A stretch of 64,000 nt of DNA from Paenibacillus mesophilus (GCF_005938385.1 NZ_VCRA01000004.1:1-64000); one strand, 5' to 3'; positions 23,784 to 32,026 are shown, numbered from the stretch's first letter. Made by a program: numbers and translations. Notes: a model not told the origin generated them from the letters alone.

Positions 23784-23876
23784 TCAGTAACTCAGCCGCT
23801 GCAGGTCTGAAATATGCTTCCGATCGCCGTTAATATCCGGAAACAAATGCGACCGCTCACGCTTCTGCAGCATCAT
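23784..23876 (-). CDS. 30-aa leader ORF upstream of ycnJ
   Basis: The ATG at 23876 follows GGAGGG by six bases. The 30-codon frame starts MMLQKRERSHLFPDINGDRK and ends LQRLSY. The TGA at 23786-23784 is 14 bases before the ycnJ start, whose ribosome-binding site lies in that gap. This geometry suits a translated leader coupled to ycnJ or a small independent protein. It is hydrophilic, has two histidines, no cysteine and no signal peptide. The family is not recognised. Confidence 0.5.
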   Translation of the reverse strand: MMLQKRERSHLFPDINGDRKHISDLQRLSY

Positions 23877-23921
23877 TTCAGACCCTCCGCTTAAGTTACA
23901 TCGGACTTCTAACCTTCTGTA

Positions 23922-24326
23922 CTAGTCGATCAGCTTTCTGCCGATATAGCCCTCGCTAAGCCCGTGCCAATGGGTGATCGACTCCTCGCCGAGCCGCCAG
24001 CACAACAGCACCTCTTCGCCGTTTCTCAGCGACGGGAAATCGACCAGCCCCATATCGAGATCTTTCAGCTGAGCGCCTTTCATATGAATGCTTTGGACGA
24101 GCGTCCTCGCCTCGATCTGCATAAATTCAAGCTCGCTCTCCAGTGTAAAAAAAGGATCCGCCTCTTCCGGACGATGCTTCCCCGCATGCTCCTTCAGCTG
24201 CTTCAGGCGAAGGTAACGTTTCTCGAATTCGCGCTTGATCGATTGAAGCTGATCGATTTCCTCGCGGATTCTCGGAAGCAACGCGTTCGCTTCCTCCAAC
24301 GTGAACCATTTTTTCTCCATCCCCAT
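23922..24326 (-). CDS. DUF2203 domain protein
   Basis: Starting at the ATG at 24326 (MGMEKKWFTLEEANALLPRI), with AGGAGG four bases upstream, the protein has 134 residues. The pattern FTLEEANALLPRIREEIDQL with a long helical first half and the C-terminal VLLCWRLGEESITHWHGLSE matches DUF2203, a small cytoplasmic family of unknown function in Firmicutes and other bacteria. The upstream 17 codons of the open frame lack a ribosome-binding site. It is transcribed in the same direction as ycnJ, with about 45 bases between its stop codon and the small leader ORF. Confidence 0.85.
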   Translation of the reverse strand: MGMEKKWFTLEEANALLPRIREEIDQLQSIKREFEKRYLRLKQLKEHAGKHRPEEADPFFTLESELEFMQIEARTLVQSIHMKGAQLKDLDMGLVDFPSLRNGEEVLLCWRLGEESITHWHGLSEGYIGRKLID

Positions 24327-24404
24327 CTCGCCTCCTATTCCCCCTTGATTGTACCAGAACGAAACCGGCGATTCCAATGAACGATCCGTGATCGTTTCTC
24401 GGAT

Positions 24405-25214
24405 TTACCGTACGCCGACGACCCGAATGAGCGCGATTTCCGGTCGGCATCCGATGCGAAACGGCAGGTGTACCGTACCGAGGCCACGGTTGATATACAT
24501 ATACCGCTTCGGCTGCATTTCTTTCAACCCCGTATGATGACGGCCGTAAGGCCCGATCGCTTTGCCGAAGAAGCGGATTTGGCCGCCATGCGTATGGCCC
24601 GCCAACAGCAGATCGAAGCCGATCGACCGTTTGGCAAGCCAACGCGTTATGCTGGGGGAATGCGCCAATGTAAGCCGGAATGCCCCTTCGATATCGTCTT
24701 CCTGAGGCACGTACCGTTCCCGGCCGTATTTCGAATTGTCGAAACCGTATACATAAACGTTGGACCGTTTTACCTCGATCAGCTCGCCCTCATTGGCCAG
24801 CACGCGCATTTTGCGGACACCGATATCCCTCAGCACGCGGATGTGCTCTTCCTCCGTAAATTTGCGCTTCCGCAAGCCCGTTCGTTCCTCCCATTCATGA
24901 TTGCCGGGGACGAAAAACAAATACTCGCAGTCCAGACGCGAAAGCTCCCTCATCACCTCGGGAAGCTGCTCCAGCTTGTTGAACAAATCGCCGGTCACGC
25001 AAACGATATCCGGCTTCAGCGAATCGACAATTTCGCCGACCGTGCCGGTCCAGAACCGGGTACGCCCGTGCAAGTCGGAAATTTGCACGATTTTCAGCTC
25101 GCCGCTCACGAGCTCGGATTCCACCCTCGTCTCCGTCACTTCGGCATGAACCGTCTCATAGAACAAATAGATGACAACCGCAACCGCGGCGAATATGGCC
25201 CCTACAAATATCAT
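24405..25214 (-). CDS. Membrane-anchored metallophosphoesterase (YaeI/YkuE-like)
   Basis: The start at 25214 (MIFVGAIFAAVAVVIYLFYE) follows GGAAGGGG; the longer frame has no such site. The product has 269 residues with one N-terminal membrane helix. The calcineurin-like catalytic motifs are all present: D-x-H in ISDLHGRT, GD in VTGDLFNK, GNHE in FVPGNHEWEE, and G-H-T-H in LLLAGHTHGGQIR. The C-terminus contains YINRGLGTVHLPFRIGCRPE, typical of the YaeI/YkuE subgroup, which acts on lipid-linked or nucleotide phosphoesters. Substrate is not defined here. Confidence 0.9.
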   Translation of the reverse strand: MIFVGAIFAAVAVVIYLFYETVHAEVTETRVESELVSGELKIVQISDLHGRTRFWTGTVGEIVDSLKPDIVCVTGDLFNKLEQLPEVMRELSRLDCEYLFFVPGNHEWEERTGLRKRKFTEEEHIRVLRDIGVRKMRVLANEGELIEVKRSNVYVYGFDNSKYGRERYVPQEDDIEGAFRLTLAHSPSITRWLAKRSIGFDLLLAGHTHGGQIRFFGKAIGPYGRHHTGLKEMQPKRYMYINRGLGTVHLPFRIGCRPEIALIRVVGVR

Positions 25215-25482
25215 GTCATTCCCCTTCCGGTCTGTAAAATGCGAATATCGTCCACTCACAGCCGAATTTCGCAGCGGAAATCAGCTGTTTCATCGCTTTA
25301 GAGGATATCCCTCCTTTCCTCCCGATTCTATTCTACCACCAAATCATTGCCATTGACGACAAAAACAGGAAAATATCGCTTCATTTCCTGTACAAGGCGA
25401 ATGGGTAAAGAAACAACCTCCGAGCCGCATCGACAAGCGGGTACGGAGGTTAGTCCCATGCATGGCGCCGCGGTACGCACGC
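25215..25482. other. Spacer with terminator at its left end
   Basis: About 270 bases separate the phosphoesterase start from the GGDEF gene stop. The left part carries the terminator at 25415-25451. The rest holds nothing recognisable apart from the presumed phosphoesterase promoter region. Confidence 0.55.
25415..25451 (-). terminator. Terminator of the phosphorelay operon
   Basis: AACCTCCG (minus strand 25451-25444) pairs with CGGAGGTT (25422-25415), followed by GTTTCTTT. It lies about 30 bases beyond the stop codon at 25483. Confidence 0.7.
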
Positions 25483-27219
25483 TTAATCGTTCATCCCGAG
25501 CAGCTGGCTTACGCGCATCTCCAGCTCGACAAGGGAAAACGGCTTGGACATATATTCGTCGGCGCCGAGCTGCAGCGCAAGGGCTATATCCTCCTCGCGT
25601 TTTTTGCCGGAAAGCATCAAGATCCGGGTGTTCCGGAACCGGCCGGAAGAGTCCGACTTGACCGTCTTCAACAATCCGAAACCGTCCATCTTCGGCATGA
25701 CGCCGTCCAAAATGCACAAATCGACGTCGTGATCGTGCATATACCGGTACGCTTCCTCCCCGTCCTTCGCCTCCGCGACTTGAATGGACAGCTTCTTCAG
25801 ACGGGAAGCGAGGATGGAGCGGAGAATGCCGTCGTCGTCGGCTACGAGCACCCGTTTCGGCTGCAAATCGCCGTTTTGCGCGAACACAGCCGCCGTTTCC
25901 GACTTGGCGCCGGCGAGCAGCACGCGGTCCCGTCCCTGCTGCTTTGCCCGGTACATCGCCTCGTCGGCGAGCGCGATCCAATGAGCCGTCGGCAGTCCGC
26001 GGGTCCATTCGGATACTCCGCACGAAAAGGTGATCGAAAACGATTGCCCTTCGTATTGCGCAATCGGCTGCCGATGCGTCAGTTGAAGCGCGTCCTCCAT
26101 GATCCGCACGGCCTGCTCGCCCGTCGTATTGGGCATAACCGCCACGAACTCCTCTCCGCCGAAGCGCGCCAGAAAGTCGGTGGAGCGCAGCTGCTGCTGC
26201 AGCAGGTGGGCCAGTCCTTGCAGGACGAGATCGCCTATCGCGTGACCATAGGTGTCGTTAATGTGCTTGAACCGGTCGATGTCGATGAACGCGATCGAGA
26301 TCGGGGCCGGATACCGGGCGATCCGCTGCAGCTCCAGTTCGATTTGATGATCGAAATAGCGGCGGTTGAATATACCGGTAAGCGGGTCTCGGAAAGCGAG
26401 CTGCTCGAAATTTCTCGTACGGGACAGCAGGCTGTATATGCGCGCCGCAAGCTCGTCGTATTGAAACGGCTTCGTTACGTAATCGTTCGCCCCGAGCATG
26501 AGACACCGAACTTTGTCATGAACGTCGTTTCGGGCCGACAAGACGATGAGCGGTATCCATTTCAGCGTCGGGTCTTCCTTCAAATAATCGAATAATTCGT
26601 AGCCGGACTTCGGATGCATCATCAGATCGAGCAAAATCAGATCGAACGATTCCTCGCGCAGCTTTTGCTTCGCTTTATCCACCGAATCCGATTCGTGAAC
26701 GACATAACCGTCCAGCTCGAACCGGCGGACGAGAAACGAGCGGAGCACGTCGTCGTCGTCCACGACGAGCAATTTGCCGGCAGGCGCCAAACCCGGCAGG
26801 CGCAGCCCTTGCTCCTTCTGATCGCTGACTTGAAGCTGACGCTGCAAGATGATCAATTCCATCTTCAGCTGCAGCAGCCCGGCTTTGCTGTTCAGAGCGC
26901 TATGCCGGACGGTGGCCGCCACCGCCGTCTGCTCCATCGTCTCCTCCTGCGTCCATTCCCACTCGGCCGCGAGCAGCCCGGCGACATCGCCGACGCTTGC
27001 GAAGCCGAACACGGGGGCGCTGCCTTTGAGCGTATGGGCGTATCGGTAAAAGTGTCCGGGAAGCCCGTCGTCGAAATCCTGCTCCATCCGGTCCAGCAAT
27101 AGCTCCATCGATTGAATTTGCTTGTGCAGTTCTTCCAGGAAACGGGCTTTGCCTTCCTTCATCAGCCTTTCGTTTCTGCGCTGCTTCTCCAAGCGGTCCC
27201 GCTCCGGCGATTCAGTCAT
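25483..27219 (-). CDS. HPt-REC-GGDEF-REC diguanylate cyclase
   Basis: The protein has 578 residues with four domains. Residues 1-115 are an HPt phosphotransfer domain with H62 in RYAHTLKGSAP. About 148-270 is a first receiver (LLVVDDDDVL, LILLDLMMHP). About 295-445 is a GGDEF domain with intact active site RFGGEEF near 355 and the inhibitory RxxD site (RSTD) five residues before it. About 455-578 is a second receiver (RVLVADDDGIL, LCILDGVMPKMDG, MSKPF). It should make c-di-GMP in response to phosphorylation. Its start overlaps the end of the hybrid kinase gene by eight bases, so the two proteins are probably partners in one phosphorelay. No membrane segment. Confidence 0.92.
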   Translation of the reverse strand: MTESPERDRLEKQRRNERLMKEGKARFLEELHKQIQSMELLLDRMEQDFDDGLPGHFYRYAHTLKGSAPVFGFASVGDVAGLLAAEWEWTQEETMEQTAVAATVRHSALNSKAGLLQLKMELIILQRQLQVSDQKEQGLRLPGLAPAGKLLVVDDDDVLRSFLVRRFELDGYVVHESDSVDKAKQKLREESFDLILLDLMMHPKSGYELFDYLKEDPTLKWIPLIVLSARNDVHDKVRCLMLGANDYVTKPFQYDELAARIYSLLSRTRNFEQLAFRDPLTGIFNRRYFDHQIELELQRIARYPAPISIAFIDIDRFKHINDTYGHAIGDLVLQGLAHLLQQQLRSTDFLARFGGEEFVAVMPNTTGEQAVRIMEDALQLTHRQPIAQYEGQSFSITFSCGVSEWTRGLPTAHWIALADEAMYRAKQQGRDRVLLAGAKSETAAVFAQNGDLQPKRVLVADDDGILRSILASRLKKLSIQVAEAKDGEEAYRYMHDHDVDLCILDGVMPKMDGFGLLKTVKSDSSGRFRNTRILMLSGKKREEDIALALQLGADEYMSKPFSLVELEMRVSQLLGMND

Positions 27220-30200
27220 GCTTCTTCACTTCCACTTCGATAATATCCTGTTTGATCTTCAGCTCCGTCACACGGATTCCTTTCTCCTCCAGCTTCGTCG
27301 CGATCGCCGCCTGGTCCTGGACCGGAAAGACGACCGTAGGATTGCCCTGGGCGGGCTCCATCAGGCTCGTCGCCAGCTCCAGCAGACGCTCGATCGTAAA
27401 CGGCTTGCGCAAATATTTGCCGGTATCCGTTTCGTGGAAATGTTTGGGCGGCTCGAGCACGGTCGATACGATGACCGGCGTATGGCTGTAAGTCGGATGC
27501 TGCAGCAGCTCGGCGATAAAATCCCAGCCCAGCTTCTTGCCGTCCAGTTGGATATCGACGATGCAAAGAAGCGGCGCCGGCCCCGACGATTCCCGCAGCG
27601 ACATAACGGCGTCCTCCGCGCTTCGCAACTGGACGGTGGATACATTCAGCTTCTCGAATGCGACGGCAATGAGCTTCGACAAATTCTCGTCATCTTCGAT
27701 AATGACGACTTTGCCGCCCATACCGGTCGCGCGGTACGTTTTCATCCGGATGCGGAATGTGGAGCCGGCTCCCAGCTCCGATTCGAACGTCAGCGTACCG
27801 TGATGCGATTCGACGATTTCCTTGACGATCGCGAGTCCCAAGCCGGTGCCTCCGATTTGCCTGCGGTCGGAGTTGTCCACCCGGTAAAACTTGTTGAACA
27901 GCTTCTCCTTCGCATTTTCCGGAATGCCTAAGCCGAAGTCCTGCACCTCGATAACCGCGAAATCGCCTTCCTTGACGACACGGACCACAACCTTGTCCGA
28001 GTTCGGCGAATATTTGACCGCATTGCTCAACAAATTGTGCATCACCTGCGTCATCCGGTCGATATCGGCCGAAACGAAAACATCGGGAGCGATAAACGTC
28101 TCGATCCGGTGATCCTGCTTGCCCTGCCACTGCTCGGACACTTCCCGCACGACCGCCGACACGTTGACGGGAATGAGCTGGTACGCCTGCTTGCCCGACT
28201 CCATCCGCTGCAAATCGAGAAAATCGTTGATCAGGTTGGACAGCCGGCTCGCTTCCCGGTAAATCGTCTCCATATATTTTTTCTGCTTTTCTTTCGGAAT
28301 TTCGCGGTTCAGCAATATTTCCATGAAGCCGAGGACGCTCGCGAGCGGCGTTCGCAGCTCGTGCGATACGATGCTGATGAATTCGTTCTTCATCTCGTCG
28401 GCCATCTCTTCGCTCGTACGGTCGCGGAAGACGAACAGGAAGCTGCGCGAGTTCTCGATCGGGTCCGTGATGGAGTTCACGTATAGATCGTAATGCTCCT
28501 CCCGCCCGTCTTCGCGGCCGAGCGTAAACCGTTCCTGCAATTGCTCCAAGGTACCGTTCAGGACAGCCTCGGCAAACTCGCTCAATTGCGATTTTCCCGG
28601 AGCGGAAGCCTCGAGATGCCGGCAAAAATCGCGGATGTTCGATCCGGAGAAACGGTCGAAGCCGAACATCTCGTCCATCCGCTTGTTGGAGAACACGATA
28701 CGTCCGCCTCCGTCGCACATGACCATGCCTTCGTGGATCGATTCGATGATGCGCCGCACGAGATCGCGCTGCTGCTGCAGGCCGTCGCGTTCCTGGGACA
28801 GCTCCTCGTTCAGCTCTTCGAGCAAGTAAGCCTGCTTGCGCCGCTCTTCGTTCGTCGTCTGTGCCATGAAGGCGAGCGCGAACTGCCGGACGAGCCCCTT
28901 GGTCAGACGGTGCAGCGCATCGTCCACCTCATCTACCCCGTAGGACGTAATGAGCAGCATCCCGATCACATGCGAATATTCATCGAGAAGCGGGTAATAT
29001 TGGTCAAGTGCGGTGTCGTATCCGCCGTGAATGCCCCGTTCGTCCGCATGAAGGTAACGTTTCCGGTAGATCGGCCTCTTCTCGTGCAGGACGCGCATGC
29101 TCGGTCCGAACAGCTCTTTATAGGAAGAAGGGAGCGCGCCCTGGGGATAGCCGTATGAGTAAATCACATCGAAGGAGGACGTCTCCGGATTTTCCGCGAT
29201 AAGAACGGCGGCATCCTGATGTAGCGCTTGCAGCAGCGCCTGGATCGAATGTTCCAGAAACGCTTTGATCTCCACATGTCCGGTCAGCTTCTCTTGATAG
29301 GTCGTAATCAGCTCCAGCTCGCGTTCGCGATCGGTCAGCTTAAGCAGCATCTCCTGCTGCTCGGTCTGCTGGGCGGAAATTTCTTCGTTCTGCGCTTCCA
29401 GGAGGTCGCGCTGGTCGATCAGCTCTTTGTTCGACGCCTCGAGAGCGTCGTGACGCTGTCTTAATTCGCTCGACATGAAATTGATGCCGCGTTCCAGACG
29501 GCCGAGCTCGTCATTGCGGTGGCTGAGCGCGACATGCACATAATCGCCTTCGGCAATCCGGTTGACGGCCGCGTCGGCCTGAACAATCGGGCTAATCACC
29601 TTGCGGCGCAAATACACGATCAGCAGCACTCCGGCTATAGCCGCCCCCGTAGCGACCAGTATGGGCAGCATGATCAGCGTGTCGGTCCTTTTCCGGTTGT
29701 CTTCGAGCCAACGCTGCACCGAATCGTTCTGCGAGGAAAGAATCGACTGGAAAGTGCGATTCATCTCGTTCACGTTGGACGTGGTGGTCGTCTTCGACAA
29801 ACGCTCGATTTCATCCATATTGCCGAGCTTTTTAAGCTCGATGACGGTATCGTTGGATTGCCGGTAGCCGGCCCACGCTTTAATAATCGCGTTCCATTCG
29901 TTGGTATACTTCTCTCCATAATCGCGCTTCCGGAAACGGTCGGACACGTCGTTCAGCTTCGCATCGAACGCCTGACGCATATCGAGAAATTGGGTCAGGA
30001 AATCGGGGTGGTCGAACGCCAAATACGCCCTCAGCTCGGAAACGAGCGTTTGCGAATCGCTGTACAAGCTTTCGACCAGCGCCTGATCGTGCAATTCGAG
30101 CTCCAGTTTATCGCGCGCCTCAATAATATGGTTGTTCATGGTCAAACCGGCAGCGAGCACGAAGATCGCGAATAGAAAAATGGTCGTAAAAATCAAAACA

Positions 30201-30238
30201 GACACGTTCGATGCGATGCTTTTCTTTTTGGTCGGCAT
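27212..30238 (-). CDS. Hybrid sensor histidine kinase (HAMP-GAF-PAS-HK-REC)
   Basis: Start chosen at the ATG at 30238 (MPTKKKSIASNV) because AGAGGAA lies eight bases before it. The product has 1008 residues. Membrane helix 1 is about 9-30; the extracellular part (about 30-185) is helical, CHASE3-like; helix 2 is MLPILVATGAAIAGVLLIVY; a HAMP domain follows. A coiled coil and a GAF-like domain (about 310-460), then a PAS domain (VMCDGGGRIVFSNKRMDEMF), lead to the kinase: H-box SIVSHELRTPL (H near 625) and G-box FGLGIPENAKEKLFNKFYRV, GTGLGLAIV. A C-terminal receiver (IVDIQLDG, YLRKPF) ends the protein. It lies between a stand-alone receiver gene and the GGDEF gene. Confidence 0.93.
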   Translation of the reverse strand: MPTKKKSIASNVSVLIFTTIFLFAIFVLAAGLTMNNHIIEARDKLELELHDQALVESLYSDSQTLVSELRAYLAFDHPDFLTQFLDMRQAFDAKLNDVSDRFRKRDYGEKYTNEWNAIIKAWAGYRQSNDTVIELKKLGNMDEIERLSKTTTTSNVNEMNRTFQSILSSQNDSVQRWLEDNRKRTDTLIMLPILVATGAAIAGVLLIVYLRRKVISPIVQADAAVNRIAEGDYVHVALSHRNDELGRLERGINFMSSELRQRHDALEASNKELIDQRDLLEAQNEEISAQQTEQQEMLLKLTDRERELELITTYQEKLTGHVEIKAFLEHSIQALLQALHQDAAVLIAENPETSSFDVIYSYGYPQGALPSSYKELFGPSMRVLHEKRPIYRKRYLHADERGIHGGYDTALDQYYPLLDEYSHVIGMLLITSYGVDEVDDALHRLTKGLVRQFALAFMAQTTNEERRKQAYLLEELNEELSQERDGLQQQRDLVRRIIESIHEGMVMCDGGGRIVFSNKRMDEMFGFDRFSGSNIRDFCRHLEASAPGKSQLSEFAEAVLNGTLEQLQERFTLGREDGREEHYDLYVNSITDPIENSRSFLFVFRDRTSEEMADEMKNEFISIVSHELRTPLASVLGFMEILLNREIPKEKQKKYMETIYREASRLSNLINDFLDLQRMESGKQAYQLIPVNVSAVVREVSEQWQGKQDHRIETFIAPDVFVSADIDRMTQVMHNLLSNAVKYSPNSDKVVVRVVKEGDFAVIEVQDFGLGIPENAKEKLFNKFYRVDNSDRRQIGGTGLGLAIVKEIVESHHGTLTFESELGAGSTFRIRMKTYRATGMGGKVVIIEDDENLSKLIAVAFEKLNVSTVQLRSAEDAVMSLRESSGPAPLLCIVDIQLDGKKLGWDFIAELLQHPTYSHTPVIVSTVLEPPKHFHETDTGKYLRKPFTIERLLELATSLMEPAQGNPTVVFPVQDQAAIATKLEEKGIRVTELKIKQDIIEVEVKKHD

Positions 30239-30263
30239 ACGATCCGTTCCTCTCCCCGCCACT

Positions 30264-30641
30264 TTAACCGTCCCCGAGCAGGCTTTGCACGATATCGATC
30301 AGCTGCAGCGGACTGAACGGCTTGACGATATACGACGTGACGCCGGCCGCCTTCGCTTTTTCCTTGTCTTTCTCCAATGCTTTGGCCGTCAGCAGAATAA
30401 CCGGAATATCGCGGTTCGGCGAATCCGATCCGCGCAGCCACTCGCAAACTTCGACCCCGGTTTTCTCCGGCATCATGTAGTCGAGGATGACCAGATCGTA
30501 AGATTCCTGTTCCAGTTTGTCTTTCGCTTGCTGTCCGTCCTCGGTTTCCGTGATGGCATAGCCTTCATCCGCCAGCGTTTCCGTAATCAGGAAGCGGAGT
30601 GCCGCCTCGTCGTCGGCAAGCAGTATCTTATTCCCAGTCAT
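30264..30641 (-). CDS. Stand-alone receiver (CheY-like) response regulator
   Basis: Start at the ATG at 30641 (MTGNKILLADDEAALRFLIT) with GGAGAG five bases upstream; 125 residues. It is a single receiver domain: acidic pair in LLADDE, phosphoacceptor in YDLVILDYMMPEKTGVE, T/K positions in VILLTAKA and YIVKPFSPLQL. There is no output domain, so it probably acts by protein contact or as a phosphate shuttle. It is the first gene of the three-gene operon and ends 25 bases before the hybrid kinase start. Confidence 0.92.
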   Translation of the reverse strand: MTGNKILLADDEAALRFLITETLADEGYAITETEDGQQAKDKLEQESYDLVILDYMMPEKTGVEVCEWLRGSDSPNRDIPVILLTAKALEKDKEKAKAAGVTSYIVKPFSPLQLIDIVQSLLGDG

Positions 30642-30684
30642 GCAATCTCTCCGTTCATTCGACATGATTCTATCAATTCTCTTC

Positions 30685-30713
30685 ATTATAGCATTTCATT
30701 TCAGCCGTGTACC
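30685..30713 (-). promoter_or_regulatory. Promoter candidate of the phosphorelay operon
   Basis: On the minus strand TATAAT (30690-30685) is preceded by TGC, an extended -10, with GGTACA (30713-30708) 17 bases further upstream. It is about 45 bases before the receiver gene start. Confidence 0.55.
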
Positions 30714-30717
30714 CCGG

Positions 30718-31116
30718 TTACTTGCGAAAATTTGTATTCCGTTTCCGCCAATCGCCTGATCGGATTTGCGGGCATCCCCGCGAGTCGTTCCAAACATAAG
30801 CCCAACCGGCGCGAGTCCCGTCTATATCGCGAATCCACACTCTCTCGTAATCGTTGCGCGCATCGCCGGGCCCGTAATAGTCTTCGAGAGCGTCCATCGC
30901 GGACAGCGCCGAATCGCCGACGGTCAACCATTCGCCGCACACGACAGCGCCGTCCTTGCCGCTTCCCTCGGAATCCGGCACCAAGGCCGGATAAGCCCCG
31001 GCGTCAACCAGCGTTCCTCTCACCGCGCCGGTCTCGACGGAATGCATGTAGGGCGCGGCTACGCCATGGTTCGCCTCCCCCGTCATGAGCGTTCCGTACA
31101 CAAATACGCGTATCAT
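30718..31116 (-). CDS. Gamma-glutamylcyclotransferase-like protein (AIG2/YtfP family)
   Basis: The protein has 132 residues and starts MIRVFVYGTLMTGEANHGV, the nucleotide-loop-like YGTLxxG signature of the gamma-glutamylcyclotransferase fold. Further family patterns are GTLVDAGAYPALVPD and MDALEDYYGPG, with acidic candidates for catalysis in VVCGEWL. It is cytoplasmic, with no signal peptide. GGGAGG precedes the ATG at 31116. Family members cleave gamma-glutamyl amines or have unknown substrates. A possible link with the nearby 5-oxoprolinase genes is attractive, because cyclotransferases release 5-oxoproline, but they are not in one operon. Confidence 0.85.
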   Translation of the reverse strand: MIRVFVYGTLMTGEANHGVAAPYMHSVETGAVRGTLVDAGAYPALVPDSEGSGKDGAVVCGEWLTVGDSALSAMDALEDYYGPGDARNDYERVWIRDIDGTRAGWAYVWNDSRGCPQIRSGDWRKRNTNFRK

Positions 31117-31185
31117 CGTTCATCCTCCCGTTTCGTTCTCGTTCTATTATATAGGCGGACCCTTTACAAAATCTCGGTCATACAA

Positions 31186-31219
31186 AAGAAAAAAAGCAAG
31201 ACGGTAAACGTCCTGCTTT
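31186..31219 (-). terminator. Terminator of the CD3324-family gene
   Basis: On the minus strand an 11-base arm AAAGCAGGACG (31219-31209) pairs with CGTCTTGCTTT (31203-31193) with one wobble and a 5-base loop, followed by a T-rich run through 31186. It overlaps the stop codon of the gene at 31219. Confidence 0.85.
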
Positions 31220-31509
31220 CACTTGGCCACATTTTGTACGAGCTCCCGGGTTTTGACGATAATTTTGCGGATGCTGTCTTCGGACAGATGGAAGCGCTGG
31301 ATCAGCTCGATGACGCTGGCGCCGCCTTTGTACATTTGGTAAATTTCGCGGTTGCGCTTCTCGATCAGCTTGCGCGTTCCGTTATTTTCTCCCCATCCGG
31401 CCCGGGTTTGCTCGATTTTCGGTATATAGACAAGTTCGCCTTGAATGTAATTTTGCAGTTCCTTCAATAAGCTAGGCGGAAGAAAATCCTTTCCGTTCTT
31501 GTAACTCAT
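31219..31509 (-). CDS. CD3324-family helix-turn-helix protein (Mor-like)
   Basis: The protein has 96 residues. Its first half (LPPSLLKELQNYIQGELVYI, then RAGWGENNGTRKLIEKRN) is typical of the CD3324 family, small proteins related to the Mor transcription activator fold. The second half (EIYQMYKGGASVIELIQRFH, then LSEDSIRKII) is a helix-turn-helix. It is probably a DNA-binding regulator; its target is unknown. AGGAGG lies nine bases before the ATG and inside an overlapping 35-codon ORF that starts 70 bases upstream, so its translation may be coupled. A long structured leader precedes it (31580-31899). Confidence 0.85.
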   Translation of the reverse strand: MSYKNGKDFLPPSLLKELQNYIQGELVYIPKIEQTRAGWGENNGTRKLIEKRNREIYQMYKGGASVIELIQRFHLSEDSIRKIIVKTRELVQNVAK

Positions 31510-31579
31510 TGATGAAAACCTCCTCTAGATTGTTTGATGCCAAAACCGACCCGACTTGAACAATTCCGAGCGCTTTCAT
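31472..31579 (-). CDS. 35-aa ORF overlapping the start of the CD3324-family gene
   Basis: The ATG at 31579 is preceded by AGGAGGTGAGACG, a near-ideal ribosome-binding site. The frame encodes MKALGIVQVGSVLASNNLEE and 15 more residues, stopping at TAG (31474-31472), 36 bases inside the CD3324 gene in another frame. The ribosome-binding site of the CD3324 gene lies within it. This suggests a translated leader that couples initiation. The peptide is unlike anything I recognise. Confidence 0.55.
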   Translation of the reverse strand: MKALGIVQVGSVLASNNLEEVFINELQERKGFSSA

Positions 31580-31681
31580 CGTCTCACCTCCTATTTAGAA
31601 TGGTCCGGACTCCCGTCCGGACGCCGCGAGCGGCGGATTAATCCCTGATTTTTTGGGGGGAGCCCCGAAAAAAAGGGAACA

Positions 31682-31707
31682 AAAAAACACGATAACCCGC
31701 ATCGTGC
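31682..31707 (-). terminator. Intrinsic terminator inside the CD3324 leader
   Basis: CACGAT (31707-31702 on the minus strand) and ATCGTG (31694-31689) form a 6-bp stem with a 7-base loop, followed by seven T (31688-31682). Upstream, CGCATC (31733-31728) can pair with GATGCG in the 5' arm and loop (31704-31699). The two folds exclude each other, as in attenuators. Confidence 0.7.
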
Positions 31708-31766
31708 CTGTGTCGTCTTATGTATAGATGCGCATCAGGTGAAGGTTAAGTTAGGCCGTATTCGGT

Positions 31767-31814
31767 TAAAAGCGGTACACCTCAGTTTTGCCGTTGAACA
31801 ACATGTTTTGCATG
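31767..31814 (-). CDS. 15-aa leader ORF in the CD3324 leader
   Basis: ATG at 31814 follows GGAGG by eight bases. The frame reads MQNMLFNGKTEVYRF and stops at TAA. It sits between the promoter at 31871-31899 and the terminator at 31682-31707, the usual place for a leader peptide. There is no run of a single amino acid, so if it is regulatory the mechanism is not simple amino-acid attenuation. Confidence 0.5.
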
Positions 31815-31870
31815 CCGTACGCCTCCTCTCACCTTAATCGATTTGTTTTGCTTTTTTGGTAACATTACAA

Positions 31871-31899
31871 TTATATGGGATGAAGGTGGTTTCATCAAG
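31871..31899 (-). promoter_or_regulatory. Strong sigma-A promoter of the CD3324 leader
   Basis: On the minus strand TTGATG (31899-31894), exactly 17 bases, then a consensus TATAAT (31876-31871). Next to the -35, at 31901-31913, is the inverted repeat CCCAA-ACG-TTGGG, a possible operator. Transcription would start near 31864, some 50 bases before the 15-codon ORF. Confidence 0.75.
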
Positions 31900-32026
31900 C
31901 CCAACGTTTGGGAAAGATTATTTATAAACATACTCTCCCTGTGGTTTGTTCAGTTCCCGCGCGGGTTTGCGCTGCTAGTTGGACCGGTATAACGCCGGTT
32001 TTTGTGCTGAGCAATTGACGTCAAGG

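Noticed and set aside
31580..31880. T-box or known riboswitch ahead of the CD3324 gene
   Set aside because: No T-box AGGGTGGNACCGCG-like sequence and no conserved core of a known riboswitch was found; kept only as an unclassified attenuator-like leader.
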